From NCBI GenBank assembly GCA_030005635.1, contig JARUHP010000031.1, positions 1 through 38,909 on the forward strand: a stretch of DNA of 38,909 nucleotides. Direction: 5' to 3'. The DNA is from Deltaproteobacteria bacterium IMCC39146. GTDB taxonomy: Bacteria; Desulfobacterota; Desulfuromonadia; Desulfuromonadales; BM103. Below the pieces are notes generated by a model. It saw only the letters and a list, made by a program, of their open reading frames with translations, searched no databases and was not told where the DNA came from. The first letter of the stretch is position 1, and each line of letters begins with the position of its first letter. A program made the position numbers and the translations under genes. Below, one piece after another: positions 8,277-17,116 of this stretch.

Positions 8277-9129
8277 AATGAGCCAATGCTTGCAGTAAAA
8301 GAAGTTTGTGCTGCCTGCCGACAGCGGGTGGAAGCTCCAGCTGGCCGGCCTTCAGACCAACTGGCCAGCCATCGCGCAGCCAGCGCGTAATCAGGTACGT
8401 TGCCTGACGCAGGCGCTGCTCGAGGCTTGAGCCGGGCAAAGCCATCAGATCAAGCACAACGGGCTTACGGGTTGCGGCCGAGAGTTCCTTGACCTTGAGA
8501 CGATCATGGCGGGCGCTGAGCTTCCAGTGTATCGACTTGAGCGGCTCACCGCCCTGGTAATCGGCGATGCGGTTGATGTCCCCTTCGTAGCCCTTCTGCC
8601 AGTTCTGCTGCGAGCCCGATCCACCGCCCGGGTCAACCTGGCGTAGATCGGAGCAGGGCAGCGGCGCGGGAAAAACCGTCGCCTCCTGCTCGATGAGCAA
8701 GCCCTGTGAACGAATAAAGAAGTTAACTGGAAAGCGTGACCGAACGGAGGCTTCAGGCAGCTGCTGACGACCGCGCCCGGAGAGGGTAATCTCAACACTT
8801 TTCTGCCGCCCCTGCAGGGGGTCAACCAGGGGGAAAAAAACAGTGCGTTCGGCGACGCTGATCTCCATCAGAAAGATCGGCAGCCAGCGACGTCTGTTGA
8901 CCAGCTCGATGCCGAGCAAGGTCGGTACTCCGTCATAGATCTCCTCGGGTAAGAGAAAACGGAAGTCGACCTTGGCCAGATTCCATTTACCCAGCACGCC
9001 GGAGACAGACATGAACCCGAGCAGGGCGGAAACCAGCAGGTAGAGCAGATTGTTACCGGTGTTGACGGCGGCAAAGCCGAGCAACAGGGTAATCACGATA
9101 TAGAGGAACCCGGCACGGGTCAGCTTCAG
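8251..9129 (-). CDS. DUF58 membrane-anchored protein, probable CTG start
   Basis: About 292 aa. The N-terminus LKLTRAGFLYIVITLLLGFAAVNTGNNLLYL matches the standard start of DUF58 proteins: a basic residue pair, two hydrophobic helices and the conserved NTGNNLLYL between them. The DUF58 core is visible as ADYQGGEPLKSIHWKLSARHD (the Y..G(D/E)..R.I.WK.SA pattern). No ATG precedes this region. The first usual start is GTG at 9096, which would cut off the conserved LTRAG segment. A CTG at 9127-9129 overlaps the MoxR stop as CTGA, mimicking the common ATGA coupling, so I place the start there. Family members are thought to work with MoxR AAA+ partners on envelope proteins. Confidence 0.85.
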   Translation of the reverse strand: MKLTRAGFLYIVITLLLGFAAVNTGNNLLYLLVSALLGFMSVSGVLGKWNLAKVDFRFLLPEEIYDGVPTLLGIELVNRRRWLPIFLMEISVAERTVFFPLVDPLQGRQKSVEITLSGRGRQQLPEASVRSRFPVNFFIRSQGLLIEQEATVFPAPLPCSDLRQVDPGGGSGSQQNWQKGYEGDINRIADYQGGEPLKSIHWKLSARHDRLKVKELSAATRKPVVLDLMALPGSSLEQRLRQATYLITRWLRDGWPVGLKAGQLELPPAVGRQHKLLLLQALAHYGQDKKTP

Positions 9130-10067
9130 ACCAAAGGAACCGGATTTTCGTCGAGCAGCGACAGCAGGATCTCCTTGCGATCGAGGGTTTCATTCTCCGG
9201 GCGCAAAATCAAGCGATGTGCGCAAACCGGCAGGTAGAGGGCTTTGACATCTTCCGGGATGACATGATCGCGACCATCCAGGAAGGCATGGCTGCGTGCG
9301 GTATCAGCCAGGCTGATGGCGCCGCGGGTTGAAATCCCCGCCAGCAACATCGGATGTTCGCGGGTTGCCACCACCAGGCGATAGATGTACTCGGTAATTT
9401 TATCTGAGAGCTGGACCTCGTCGCGGATCGCCTGACGAGCGCGCAGAAGCTCTTCGCGGCTGATCAAAGGTTTAATCTCGCGGATACCTTCGCGGATGCT
9501 GCCGGTCTGGATAATGGTTTTTTCCATCGACTCCGGCGGGTAACCAATGCCCGTGGTAATCAGAAAGCGATCAAGCTGCGACTCGGGCAGCGGGTAGGTG
9601 CCAACCTGCTCAACCGGGTTCTGGGTGGCAATGACGATAAAGGGGTCCGGCAGACGATAGGTTTTCCCTTCGATGGTGACGCGGTGCTCCTCCATCGCCT
9701 CGAGCAGCGCGCTCTGGGTCTTCGGCATGGCCCGGTTGATTTCATCGGCCAGGAGCAGGTTGTTGAAGACCGGTCCCTCGATAAATTTGAATTGGTTTTC
9801 GTTACGATCGTAAATCGACAGGCCGGTGATATCGGAAGGCAACAGGTCGCTGGTGCACTGGATGCGACCGAAAGAGAGCCCCAGGGCGTGAGCAAGAGCC
9901 AGGGCCAGGGTGGTTTTACCGAGGCCGGGGATATCCTCGAGCAGCAGATGGCCGCCGGAAAGGAGTGACATCATGGCCAGCTTGATGGCCTGGACCTTGC
10001 CTTTGAGATAGTGGTCGGCGAGAGTATCGATGACATTCAGGACCGGAAGACGCGGATCATTTGACAT
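9126..10067 (-). CDS. MoxR-family AAA+ ATPase
   Basis: 313 aa, a normal MoxR length. Walker A is GGHLLLEDIPGLGKTTLALA and Walker B is LLLADEINRAMPKTQSALLEAMEE, the MoxR hallmark. ATQNPVEQVGTYPLPESQLDRF carries sensor 1 and the arginine-finger region, and GISTRGAISL is the C-terminal lid signature. MoxR proteins act as chaperone-like ATPases for metal or complex insertion, usually with DUF58/von Willebrand-type partners. Here the partner DUF58 and a TgpA-like transglutaminase follow directly. The ribosome site AAGGAG lies 12 nt upstream of ATG. The P-type ATPase gene ends 35 bp upstream on the same strand and may share the transcript. Confidence 0.94.
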   Translation of the reverse strand: MSNDPRLPVLNVIDTLADHYLKGKVQAIKLAMMSLLSGGHLLLEDIPGLGKTTLALALAHALGLSFGRIQCTSDLLPSDITGLSIYDRNENQFKFIEGPVFNNLLLADEINRAMPKTQSALLEAMEEHRVTIEGKTYRLPDPFIVIATQNPVEQVGTYPLPESQLDRFLITTGIGYPPESMEKTIIQTGSIREGIREIKPLISREELLRARQAIRDEVQLSDKITEYIYRLVVATREHPMLLAGISTRGAISLADTARSHAFLDGRDHVIPEDVKALYLPVCAHRLILRPENETLDRKEILLSLLDENPVPLV

Positions 10068-10102
10068 GACGGTTGATTGACTCCTTAAAAAAATGCAGCC
10101 GT

Positions 10103-12811
10103 TTATTGCAGTCGGTTACGAAAAGCTTTGAAAATTTCCATGACCACCAGCAGTAGCCCGGCCAGGCTGAAGAGGCTCAACCAGACACTAAGGGTGACAG
10201 GCGCAACACCGAGCACCCGCTGCATAAACGGCCACTGCATGACCAGGATATGAACCCCTTGGGCAAAGAGCACCCCGCCGATCAACAGGCGATTGCGCTT
10301 GAGCGGCATCTTGAAAGCCGAAACCCGCTCCGATCGACAGTTGAATACCTGAACATTCTCCAACAATACCATCAATAGTAGCACAAAGTTGCGCGCTTCA
10401 GGCACCCCCACCCCCTGGGCCAGCAGCCAGGCCCAGGTCGAGAAGGCCAACAATCCCATGGTGGCCGCCGAGAGCAGTGTCTGCCACACCATCAACCGGT
10501 TGAACAAGCCTTCCCTGGGGGGCCTCGGAGGATGCGACATAGCGCCCGGTTCGCCGCCCTCAAAGGCGAGCGCAACATCCTGGATGCCGTTGGTCACCAG
10601 ATTCAGCCACAGCAGCTGTACCGCCCCTAAGGGGATCGGCAAGCCAGAGCAGAGGGCCAGGCTGAAAAGGACAATCTCCGCCCCACCGGTGGAGATCAGA
10701 AGATAGACAACTTTGCGGATGTTATCGTAGGCAAAGCGGCCTTCCTCGATTCCGGCCACCAGTGAAGCAAAGTTGTCGTCGGCGACGATAATTGAAGCGG
10801 TCTCCTTGGCGACGTCGGTGCCGGTGCCCATGGCAACGCCGATATGGGCCTTGCGCAAGGCCGGTGCATCGTTGACGCCATCGCCAGTGACAGCTGTAAA
10901 GTGCCCCTGCTTATTCAAGGCATCAACAATCACCAGCTTCTGCAATGGCGTCACCCGGGCAAAAACCCGTGTGCGACCGAGTCTTTCGTGCCAGTCCGCT
11001 CCACCGGCGGTGATTTTCGTCAGTTCCTCCCCGGTGACCAGGTCTGTCTCGTCTTCAGCAAGCCCCAGCTCCCGGGCGATACCGAGAGCCGTTGCAGGAT
11101 GGTCTCCTGTGACCATAATCACCCGCACTCCGGCGCGATGACAGAGAGCCAGAGCGTCCTTCACTTCCGGGCGCAGAGGATCGATAAAACCGATCAAACC
11201 GAGCAAGCTCAGCTCCGGTACATCGTCTGAACATGACAGGGATGCTTTGCCCTGCTCAGGAAGCGGGCCTGCGGCCACGGCCAGGACCCGGTAGCCTTCT
11301 CGCCCCAGTTGTAGGGCTTCGCCTTCGACTTCCAGTCTATCGAGGGGCAATAGACCGGCCTGACCGCTCATCGTCGTACAGAAATCCAAAACCTGCTCAA
11401 CACCACCCTTGATGATGCACTGGGCGTGCTCTCGATGAACGAACCGGGCGGCATAGCGCTGTTCCGATTCAAAGGGAATTTCGCCGAGCACTGCGTGTTG
11501 AGCGGCCTCCACTTCCGGATCAAGACCCAGCTTATGCGCCAGAGCCAGCAAAGCCACGTCCATGGCATCACCCTGGTGCAGCCACTCGCCAAGCACGAGG
11601 CGTAACGACGCTTCGTTGCAGAGCACACCAGCCAGTGCCAGTTCGCGCAGACGGTCACGTTCCTTGTCCACCGCTTGCTTGCCGTCGCTGCGGAGCACTT
11701 CACCCGTTCCGGCATAGCCTTCACCGCTCACCAGATAGTTCGTCCCATCGGGCAGCCAGAGGGTGCGAACGGTCTGGCGATTGACGGTCAAGGTACCGGT
11801 CTTGTCGCTGGCGATACAGGTACAACTGCCCAGACCTTCAACAGCGGTCAGCTTGCGGACAATAACATTACGTCTTGCCATCCTCGTTGTGGCGATCGAC
11901 AGGGCGACAGTCATGGCCACCGGCAAGCCTTCCGGAATTGCCGAAACCGCCAGGGCAACCGCTAACAAGAAAACTTCGTTAAAAGGAGTCCCCTGCGTGG
12001 CAGCGATGATCGCCAGCAGCACAACAAAGCCAACCACCAGGTAGCTGACCTGACGGGCGAACTGCTCCATACGCAAGACCAACGGCGGCTTGACCAGAGT
12101 CGTTGTTGCCACTGCCGCCGCAATCGAGCCGACCTCGGTTAGCTGTGCCGTGGCCACCACCACACCGAGGCTGCGGCCACTGGTGACAGTTGTGCCGGCA
12201 AAAGCCAAGTTACGCCGCTCACTCAGAGGAGTTTCTTCTGCGCACCTGCCCACCTGTTTGTCAACGGCCTGGGACTCACCTGTCAGCAGCGACTCGTCGA
12301 TCGACAGGTTACGGACTTCGAGAAGACGTAGATCGGCCGGCACCCGGCTTCCTGATTCGAGGAGGACCATGTCGCCGGGGACAAGCTTTTCTGCGAGCAG
12401 CTCAAGCAGGTGGTTGTCGCGCCTGACGCGACAGGAGGTCTTAAGCAACTGTTGTAGTGATGCTGCGCTGCGTTCCGCCCTCCACTCCTGAAAAGTACCG
12501 AGTACGGCGTTCAGCAGGATAACCGCAAAAATAAAGCCGGCATCGGTCCATTCCCCGATCACCGTGGAGACAACCCCTGCGGCGATCAGAATATAAATCA
12601 GCGGGCTGAGGAATTGATGCAGGAAGATAAGGCCGAGGCCGGGAGGAGGGTTGGTCGGCAGACAGTTGGGGCCGTATTGATGCAACCTCGCCTCCGCCTC
12701 CCGGGCGGTCAGCCCATGCAGACCGCTGTTGGTTCTGGCGAGAACAGTGGAGTCGTCAAGAGAGTGCCAGGGAACCTTTGTGACATCAACCTTCGCCTCG
12801 GCTCTGCCCAT
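10103..12811 (-). CDS. P-type cation-transporting ATPase (P2-like)
   Basis: 902 aa with all landmarks of a P2-type pump: N-terminal cation-ATPase domain (GLTAREAEARLHQYGPN), the actuator motif TGES (177-180), PEGLP in helix M4 (293-297), the phosphorylated Asp D336 in DKTGTLT, and MVTGDHPATA and GDGVNDAPAL in the P domain. About ten membrane helices are expected. PEGLP fits Ca2+/Na+-type pumps, but M6 reads NLVTNGIQDVALAFE, placing Asn where SERCA has its Ca2+-ligand Asp (NLVTDG), so the ion is uncertain. The ATG at 12811 is preferred over an in-frame codon at 12847 because CCAGGAGGTTGCA precedes it. Confidence 0.92.
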   Translation of the reverse strand: MGRAEAKVDVTKVPWHSLDDSTVLARTNSGLHGLTAREAEARLHQYGPNCLPTNPPPGLGLIFLHQFLSPLIYILIAAGVVSTVIGEWTDAGFIFAVILLNAVLGTFQEWRAERSAASLQQLLKTSCRVRRDNHLLELLAEKLVPGDMVLLESGSRVPADLRLLEVRNLSIDESLLTGESQAVDKQVGRCAEETPLSERRNLAFAGTTVTSGRSLGVVVATAQLTEVGSIAAAVATTTLVKPPLVLRMEQFARQVSYLVVGFVVLLAIIAATQGTPFNEVFLLAVALAVSAIPEGLPVAMTVALSIATTRMARRNVIVRKLTAVEGLGSCTCIASDKTGTLTVNRQTVRTLWLPDGTNYLVSGEGYAGTGEVLRSDGKQAVDKERDRLRELALAGVLCNEASLRLVLGEWLHQGDAMDVALLALAHKLGLDPEVEAAQHAVLGEIPFESEQRYAARFVHREHAQCIIKGGVEQVLDFCTTMSGQAGLLPLDRLEVEGEALQLGREGYRVLAVAAGPLPEQGKASLSCSDDVPELSLLGLIGFIDPLRPEVKDALALCHRAGVRVIMVTGDHPATALGIARELGLAEDETDLVTGEELTKITAGGADWHERLGRTRVFARVTPLQKLVIVDALNKQGHFTAVTGDGVNDAPALRKAHIGVAMGTGTDVAKETASIIVADDNFASLVAGIEEGRFAYDNIRKVVYLLISTGGAEIVLFSLALCSGLPIPLGAVQLLWLNLVTNGIQDVALAFEGGEPGAMSHPPRPPREGLFNRLMVWQTLLSAATMGLLAFSTWAWLLAQGVGVPEARNFVLLLMVLLENVQVFNCRSERVSAFKMPLKRNRLLIGGVLFAQGVHILVMQWPFMQRVLGVAPVTLSVWLSLFSLAGLLLVVMEIFKAFRNRLQ

Positions 12812-12923
12812 TGCAACCTCCTGGATGCAAGCACTTACAGTGAGCAAGTGATAAACAGTTGATCCTGCATCAATTATATCAGGTTGTGGCGAAATCGGTT
12901 TTCAGTAAAGCTTATCAGTATGG

Positions 12924-12952
12924 TTGACGCCCATCGGCCACTATGTTTAAAT
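12924..12952 (+). promoter_or_regulatory. Candidate promoter for folK
   Basis: TTGACG (12924-12929), a 17-bp spacer and TTAAAT (12947-12952). The -35 matches the sigma-70 consensus at five positions and the -10 at four. It sits about 30 bp before the folK start, in the 173-bp divergent spacer with the P-type ATPase gene. Confidence 0.4.
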
Positions 12953-12984
12953 TCAAGCCGAATCAGAGGGAGTTTTAAGTCATC

Positions 12985-13482
12985 ATGAATACAGCCTACC
13001 TTGGCCTTGGCAGTAATCTCGGCAATCGTCTGGCGTTCCTGCGCGGAGGACGCGATATCATCGCCGGAGCTCCTGCCGTTGAGCTGGTGCAGGCCTCCGG
13101 AGTCTATGAAACCGAGGCGGTTGGCGGTCCTCCGGGCAATCCTTTTTTTTTGAATGCTGTCCTGGAGATCCAGACCTCGCTTGAGCTCAGACAGTTACTT
13201 GAGGTTTGTCTGGCTGCGGAAAATGAATTTGGCCGCTCGCGACCGGTCCGGTGGGCACCACGCACCCTCGATGTTGATATCCTTTTTTACGCAGACCAGG
13301 TCCTTGCTGAACAAGACCTGATCATTCCACACCCAAGGCTCCAGGAGCGTGCTTTCGTGCTTGTTCCTCTAAAGGAGATCGCCCCGGACCTCAGGCACCC
13401 GTTGCTTGACCAAACCATAACCGCTCTGGCGACAGCCAGTCCCGGTGCTTCAGAACTGGTGCCCTTGCGCACAACCTGGTAA
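12985..13482 (+). CDS. folK: HPPK, folate biosynthesis pyrophosphokinase
   Basis: A 165-aa 2-amino-4-hydroxy-6-hydroxymethyldihydropteridine pyrophosphokinase, which transfers pyrophosphate from ATP to the pterin before dihydropteroate synthase acts. Motifs are AYLGLGSNLGNR at the N-terminus, SGVYETEAVGGPPGNPFFLNAV in the pterin loop, and RWAPRTLDVDILFY with the Mg-binding DxD and the R-x(5)-R segment, then IPHPRLQERAFVLVPLKEIAP. Length and order are typical. The site GAGGGAG lies ahead of ATG. No other folate gene is nearby; the next gene starts 4 bp after the stop. Confidence 0.96.
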   Translation: MNTAYLGLGSNLGNRLAFLRGGRDIIAGAPAVELVQASGVYETEAVGGPPGNPFFLNAVLEIQTSLELRQLLEVCLAAENEFGRSRPVRWAPRTLDVDILFYADQVLAEQDLIIPHPRLQERAFVLVPLKEIAPDLRHPLLDQTITALATASPGASELVPLRTTW

Positions 13483-13486
13483 TAGT

Positions 13487-13738
13487 ATGCTGGTAAAACC
13501 CCTTATCTATCTGCTGGTCGGCTTTCTGATCTACACGGCCTATCAGTTCATCAAACAGGCCTTGACCAAAAGCTCTACGCCACCACCGGAGAAAACCTCC
13601 CGTGGTGAAGAGATGCTTCTTGACCCTGAGTGCGGCACCTACATACCGCGCAACGACGCCATCAAGGCCCAGGTCAAAGGCTCAACGCACTATTTCTGTT
13701 CGGCTGAGTGCCGAGATAAATACCAGAATCGCAGCTGA
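13487..13738 (+). CDS. Small membrane protein with a YHS/TRASH-like metal-binding tail
   Basis: 83 aa, starting at ATG 13487, four bases after the folK stop. Residues ~4-22 (KPLIYLLVGFLIYTAYQFI) form one transmembrane helix. The C-terminal part reads LDPECGTYIPRNDAI and HYFCSAECRDKY, a Cys arrangement like the YHS/TRASH family (DPxCG ... YFCSxxC), which binds a transition metal. It resembles the PP0621-type small proteins often found beside housekeeping genes. Metal identity and role are unknown. Translational coupling with folK is likely from the spacing. Confidence 0.75.
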   Translation: MLVKPLIYLLVGFLIYTAYQFIKQALTKSSTPPPEKTSRGEEMLLDPECGTYIPRNDAIKAQVKGSTHYFCSAECRDKYQNRS

Positions 13739-13778
13739 CGCTGCTTAAGATTCACCTACCCCCCCCAAGGAGCAAAAG

Positions 13779-14429
13779 ATGAAATTTTTTATCGATACAG
13801 CGGATGTTAAAGAAATTGCCGCCGCCAATGAGCTGGGACTGGTCGACGGAGTCACCACCAATCCATCCCTGATCGCCCAAAGTGGTCGCGACTTTCACGA
13901 AGTTCTCAAAGAGATAATCGCCCTGGTCGATGGGCCGATTTCCGCTGAAGTTGTTGCCACTGACGCCGCAGGCATGATCAGCGAAGGGGAGGAGTTGGCC
14001 AAGCTCCATAAGGACAAGATCGTCATCAAGCTGCCGATCACCGAGGAAGGGCTCAAAGCGACCAAGGCCTTGAGTAAAAAAGGCTACAAAACCAACCTGA
14101 CCCTGATCTTCTCGCCGCTGCAGGCATTGCTCGCCGCCAAGGCTGGGGCCACCTACGTATCTCCTTTTGTTGGCCGCCTTGATGATATCGGCCACCAGGG
14201 TATGGAAAGTGTCGATGAAATCCGCACTATCTTTGACAACTACGGTTACAGCACTGAGATCATCGTTGCTTCGATTCGTAGCCCGCAGCACGTTCTGGAG
14301 GCCGGCCTGATGGGTGCCGACATTTGCACCATTCCTTTCAGCGTTATGCAGCAGTTGGCTAAACATCCGCTGACGGATATCGGCCTGGAGAAATTTCTTG
14401 CTGACTGGAAAAAGCACGTGGAAGCTTAA
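13779..14429 (+). CDS. tal: Transaldolase (short, TalC/FSA-type)
   Basis: A 216-aa protein of the small transaldolase/fructose-6-phosphate aldolase group. It shows [28 protein letters not shown] and the Schiff-base lysine K84 in IVIKLPIT, then [12 protein letters not shown]. It moves dihydroxyacetone units in the non-oxidative pentose phosphate pathway, linking sedoheptulose 7-phosphate and glyceraldehyde 3-phosphate to erythrose 4-phosphate and fructose 6-phosphate. Length is typical of the ~215-aa class rather than the ~320-aa TalB class. A strong AAGGAG site precedes ATG and a terminator follows at 14457. Confidence 0.93.
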   Translation: MKFFIDTADVKEIAAANELGLVDGVTTNPSLIAQSGRDFHEVLKEIIALVDGPISAEVVATDAAGMISEGEELAKLHKDKIVIKLPITEEGLKATKALSKKGYKTNLTLIFSPLQALLAAKAGATYVSPFVGRLDDIGHQGMESVDEIRTIFDNYGYSTEIIVASIRSPQHVLEAGLMGADICTIPFSVMQQLAKHPLTDIGLEKFLADWKKHVEA

Positions 14430-14456
14430 ACAAGCCTCGCTCTAAATCGGTAGAAA

Positions 14457-14494
14457 AAGCAGAAGGGTCGCGAATTATTCGCGGCCCTTCTGCT
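14457..14494 (+). terminator. Terminator after transaldolase
   Basis: AAGCAGAAGGG and CCCTTCTGCTT form an 11-bp stem that continues inward as CGCGAAT/ATTCGCG around a minimal loop. It lies 28 bp past the transaldolase stop. The U-tract is short (TTTCTG), but the stem is very strong and works in both orientations. Confidence 0.7.
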
Positions 14495-14546
14495 TTCTGA
14501 GGAAACTCACAAACCTCTTGCCATAACGGTCTTCGGGTAATCTGAG

Positions 14547-14587
14547 AGCCTCTTGTGAGGATTTGTTGGGCAACGAATCAAGAGGCT
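14547..14587. other. Two-segment hairpin past the yjgA 3' end
   Basis: AGCCTCTTG (14547-14555) pairs with CAAGAGGCT (14579-14587), and inside it ATTTGTT pairs with AACGAAT with one mismatch. It lies in the 224-bp spacer between convergent transaldolase and yjgA genes. No T-tract follows on either side. It could be an mRNA-end structure or an unrecognised small RNA. Confidence 0.3.
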
Positions 14588-14653
14588 GGGTCTGTTCTCC
14601 GTAAATTGCGGCGAAAGCGTTCCTCTCCTGCCGTTGATAAGGGCAGAGCGGCC

Positions 14654-15172
14654 TTACTCATCATTGCTCTCTTCCGCTTTACGCAACCGTCGAAAAATTT
14701 CCCGGGCAGCTTTTTTATCGTTGTGTTCGTGAACCGAGCCGGCCAGACGAGTTAATTTGCCGTCATCCAGGTGGGGATAAAGGCTGCGTACCTCGGTCAG
14801 TGCAGCTTCGAAAGTATCTGCTACACAAAGTCGATCGCGCAATTCCTCGAGATGATGGAAGGCGAGTGCTTCCTGGCGTTGCATGACCGATTGGCCATCG
14901 AGGGCGGCTTCGATCGCCAGGCGTTGTTCTTCGTGGCCGCGCAATATCGCCGCCAGATGCTTGATCTGGCGCTTGCGAGAGCTTTTCCCCTTGGTGCTTC
15001 GAGCCAGTTCGATCTCTTTGCTCAGCTCCGGGCTTTTCGGCAACTTGCCGAGCTCCGAGGCGGTAATCTCTGTCAGGCGATGGGCCAGCTCCTCAATCGT
15101 CTTTGCCTCACGTTTTTTTGCGGTGCGGCCACGACCCAGGGAGCGGATTTCCTCTTCTTCATGTCTATGCAT
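14654..15172 (-). CDS. DarP/YjgA-family (DUF615) ribosome-associated protein
   Basis: 172 aa, highly charged and helical. The order E-E-x-R-S-[LK] near the N-terminus, ELAHRLTEITASELGKLP, RKRQIKHLAAILR and a C-terminal KAAREIFRRLRK is the DUF615 pattern. E. coli YjgA (renamed DarP) binds late 50S assembly intermediates, so a role in large-subunit assembly is expected. Start: ATG at 15172 overlaps the dtd stop by one base (TGATG); an in-frame TTG one codon earlier is less likely. It is the last gene of the dapF-HAD-nfo-dtd-yjgA run. Confidence 0.85.
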   Translation of the reverse strand: MHRHEEEEIRSLGRGRTAKKREAKTIEELAHRLTEITASELGKLPKSPELSKEIELARSTKGKSSRKRQIKHLAAILRGHEEQRLAIEAALDGQSVMQRQEALAFHHLEELRDRLCVADTFEAALTEVRSLYPHLDDGKLTRLAGSVHEHNDKKAAREIFRRLRKAEESNDE

Positions 15173-15621
15173 CAAAATTGCTTTCGGCTGTCGAGCAGCA
15201 TGGTAACTGGGCCATCATTGACCAGGGCCACCTGCATATCGGCCCTGAAAACTCCGGTGGCAACATTAACACCCCGACTGCGCAGGGCGGCAACATATTC
15301 TTCGTAAAGTTGGTCTGCAAGCTGTGGTGGTGCGGCGTCGGTAAAGCCGGGTCGACGACCCTTGCGGCAGTCACCGAGCAGGGTGAATTGGGAGACCACC
15401 AGGAGGCTTCCGCCTATCTCTTCGACGGATCGATTCATCTTGCCGGCATTATCTTCAAAAATGCGCAGTCCTGCCGTTTTCTCGGCGAGGGCTTTGGCCT
15501 CCTGTGACGTATCTCCCTGCGCCACACCGAGCAGCACCATCAACCCCTGGCCAATGGCACCAACCGTTTGCTGGTCGATAGTGACCGATGCTTCGCTGAC
15601 CCTTTGAATGACAGCTCTCAC
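15172..15621 (-). CDS. dtd: D-aminoacyl-tRNA deacylase
   Basis: 149 aa, normal for Dtd. It shows [13 protein letters not shown] at the N-terminus, the catalytic-pocket motif SQFTLLGD, the [12 protein letters not shown] loop and the C-terminal [11 protein letters not shown] (the Gly-cisPro-type GPVT motif). It hydrolyses D-amino acids and glycine mischarged on tRNA, acting as a chirality proofreader in the cytoplasm. Its start is GTG, overlapping the nfo stop as GTGA. Translation coupling with nfo upstream and yjgA downstream is therefore likely. Confidence 0.95.
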   Translation of the reverse strand: MRAVIQRVSEASVTIDQQTVGAIGQGLMVLLGVAQGDTSQEAKALAEKTAGLRIFEDNAGKMNRSVEEIGGSLLVVSQFTLLGDCRKGRRPGFTDAAPPQLADQLYEEYVAALRSRGVNVATGVFRADMQVALVNDGPVTMLLDSRKQF

Positions 15622-16472
15622 AGGCTTTTCCCCGCCAGTTCCCGCAGTAGTGCCAGATTAACACGATCCATCTCACCGTCATCGCCTTTCGGGGTTTCCA
15701 GCAGCATGGGGATTGCGGCGAGGCGCTGGTCCTGCATCAAGCAGGCAAAGCCCGTTCGGCCGATAGTGCCCTGGCCGATGTGGGTATGACGGTCAACTTT
15801 ACTGCCACAGGGTTTTAGGCAGTCGTTCAGATGAAAGGCTTTGATCTGCTTAAGCCCAACCAGACGGTCAAACTCAGCCATAACTTCCGTGTAGCTTTCG
15901 CTGGTTGAGAGGTCGTAGCCTGCGGTGTGAGCGTGACAGGTGTCGAAGCAGACGCCAAAACGATCCTCATCAAAGCCCTCCATCAGAGCGGCCAGGTGGG
16001 CAAAGTCGCCGCCGAGGTAAGTGCCTTGCCCGGCGGTGTTCTCCAGTAGCAGCCTAACTTCGGGAGGCGTCTCCGGCAGGATTTGACGAAAGGCATCGCG
16101 AATCCTCTCAACCCCGGTTTCCACTCCTGTTCCCAGGTGGGCGCCGGGATGCATGACCAGCCCTGTGATGCCGAGCTGCGCGCACCGAAAGAGTTCGTCG
16201 CGTAATGCCGTCTTTGATTTTTCCCAGACCTCTTGTTTAGGCGAGGCCAGGTTGATCAGGTAAGCATCGTGGGCGATCACCGGGCCAATACCACTTTTCT
16301 GCCAGGCCTGTTGGAAGACGGTTGCGTCGTCTTGCGAGATCGGTTTGCCCTGCCAGCGGTTGGCGTTCTTGGTGAAAATCTGCAAGGCCGTGCAGTTACT
16401 CTCCAGGCCGCGTGTAAAAGCATTGTCGAGGCCACCGGCAACGGAAACATGTGCGCCGAGCAAGCGTGTCAT
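15618..16472 (-). CDS. nfo: Endonuclease IV (AP endonuclease)
   Basis: A 284-aa TIM-barrel enzyme that cleaves DNA 5' of abasic sites and removes blocked 3' ends in base-excision repair. The three zinc-binding signatures are visible: [31 protein letters not shown], and [28 protein letters not shown]. The N-terminal [13 protein letters not shown] is also typical. Length is standard. ATG overlaps the upstream HAD gene stop by 4 bp (ATGA). It is a middle gene of a tightly packed group that also includes a nucleotidase and dtd. Confidence 0.96.
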   Translation of the reverse strand: MTRLLGAHVSVAGGLDNAFTRGLESNCTALQIFTKNANRWQGKPISQDDATVFQQAWQKSGIGPVIAHDAYLINLASPKQEVWEKSKTALRDELFRCAQLGITGLVMHPGAHLGTGVETGVERIRDAFRQILPETPPEVRLLLENTAGQGTYLGGDFAHLAALMEGFDEDRFGVCFDTCHAHTAGYDLSTSESYTEVMAEFDRLVGLKQIKAFHLNDCLKPCGSKVDRHTHIGQGTIGRTGFACLMQDQRLAAIPMLLETPKGDDGEMDRVNLALLRELAGKSL

Positions 16473-17107
16473 GAGGTTTGTCCCCAGAAGCTCAGACCGG
16501 TGCTAATCTGACAGGCGTTGTCGAGATGAACGTCGACGAAATCAGGAGTGTCTCCTTTGCCAACCAGAATCGTTCCCATGCCAATCCTTTTTGCTGTTTG
16601 CAGGTTGTCACGCGAGTCCTCGATCATGATGCAATCTTCCGGGGTTGTTCCCAGTTCGTTTAAAACTGCGTGGTAGGGTTCAGGGAATGGTTTTGGCTGA
16701 TAGGCAGCAACGCGGATGTCATATATCTTTTCGAACATATCTTCAATTCCCAGCGCCGAGAGCACCCGATCGGCGTGGCAGATTGAACCGTTGGTGAAGA
16801 CTGCTTTGCGTTGCGGCAAGTTTTTCAGGACGTCTCGAAGAGCCAGATCGGGCGAGAGCCGGGAGGTGACGTCGATGTCGTGGACGTAATGCAGGTAGTC
16901 CTCGGGGTCAACCGCATGGTGGCGGATCAAGCCCTGTAAGGTTACGCCGTAGAGTTGCCAATATTCGCGACGCAGGGCGTCGACCTCGGGCGCAGGAATG
17001 CCAACGACCTCCGTCATGTAGCGGTTAATACGTACGTCGATGAGATTAAACAGTTGTTTCTCGGCAGGGTAGAGGGTGTTGTCGAGATCGAATATCAGAA
17101 TGTCCAT
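16469..17107 (-). CDS. HAD-family pyrimidine 5'-nucleotidase-like phosphatase
   Basis: 212 aa. HAD motif I is IFDLDNTLY with nucleophile D7 and acid D9; motif II is FTNGS; motif III/IV are the Lys in YQPKPFPEPY and MIEDSRDN. FDLDNTLYP and FTNGSICHADRVL resemble the pyrimidine 5'-nucleotidase subgroup (SDT1/YjjG relatives), so dephosphorylation of UMP/CMP-type nucleotides is a reasonable guess, but HAD specificity is hard to predict. No Shine-Dalgarno is visible. The leader is occupied by the CACGAAG repeat element ending ten bases upstream of the ATG. It overlaps nfo downstream. Confidence 0.82.
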   Translation of the reverse strand: MDILIFDLDNTLYPAEKQLFNLIDVRINRYMTEVVGIPAPEVDALRREYWQLYGVTLQGLIRHHAVDPEDYLHYVHDIDVTSRLSPDLALRDVLKNLPQRKAVFTNGSICHADRVLSALGIEDMFEKIYDIRVAAYQPKPFPEPYHAVLNELGTTPEDCIMIEDSRDNLQTAKRIGMGTILVGKGDTPDFVDVHLDNACQISTGLSFWGQTS

Positions 17108-17116
17108 AATTGATTG

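Noticed and set aside
12190-12491. Plus-strand frames inside the P-type ATPase gene
   Set aside because: Antisense shadows with low-complexity Arg/Ser/Thr content and no start signals.
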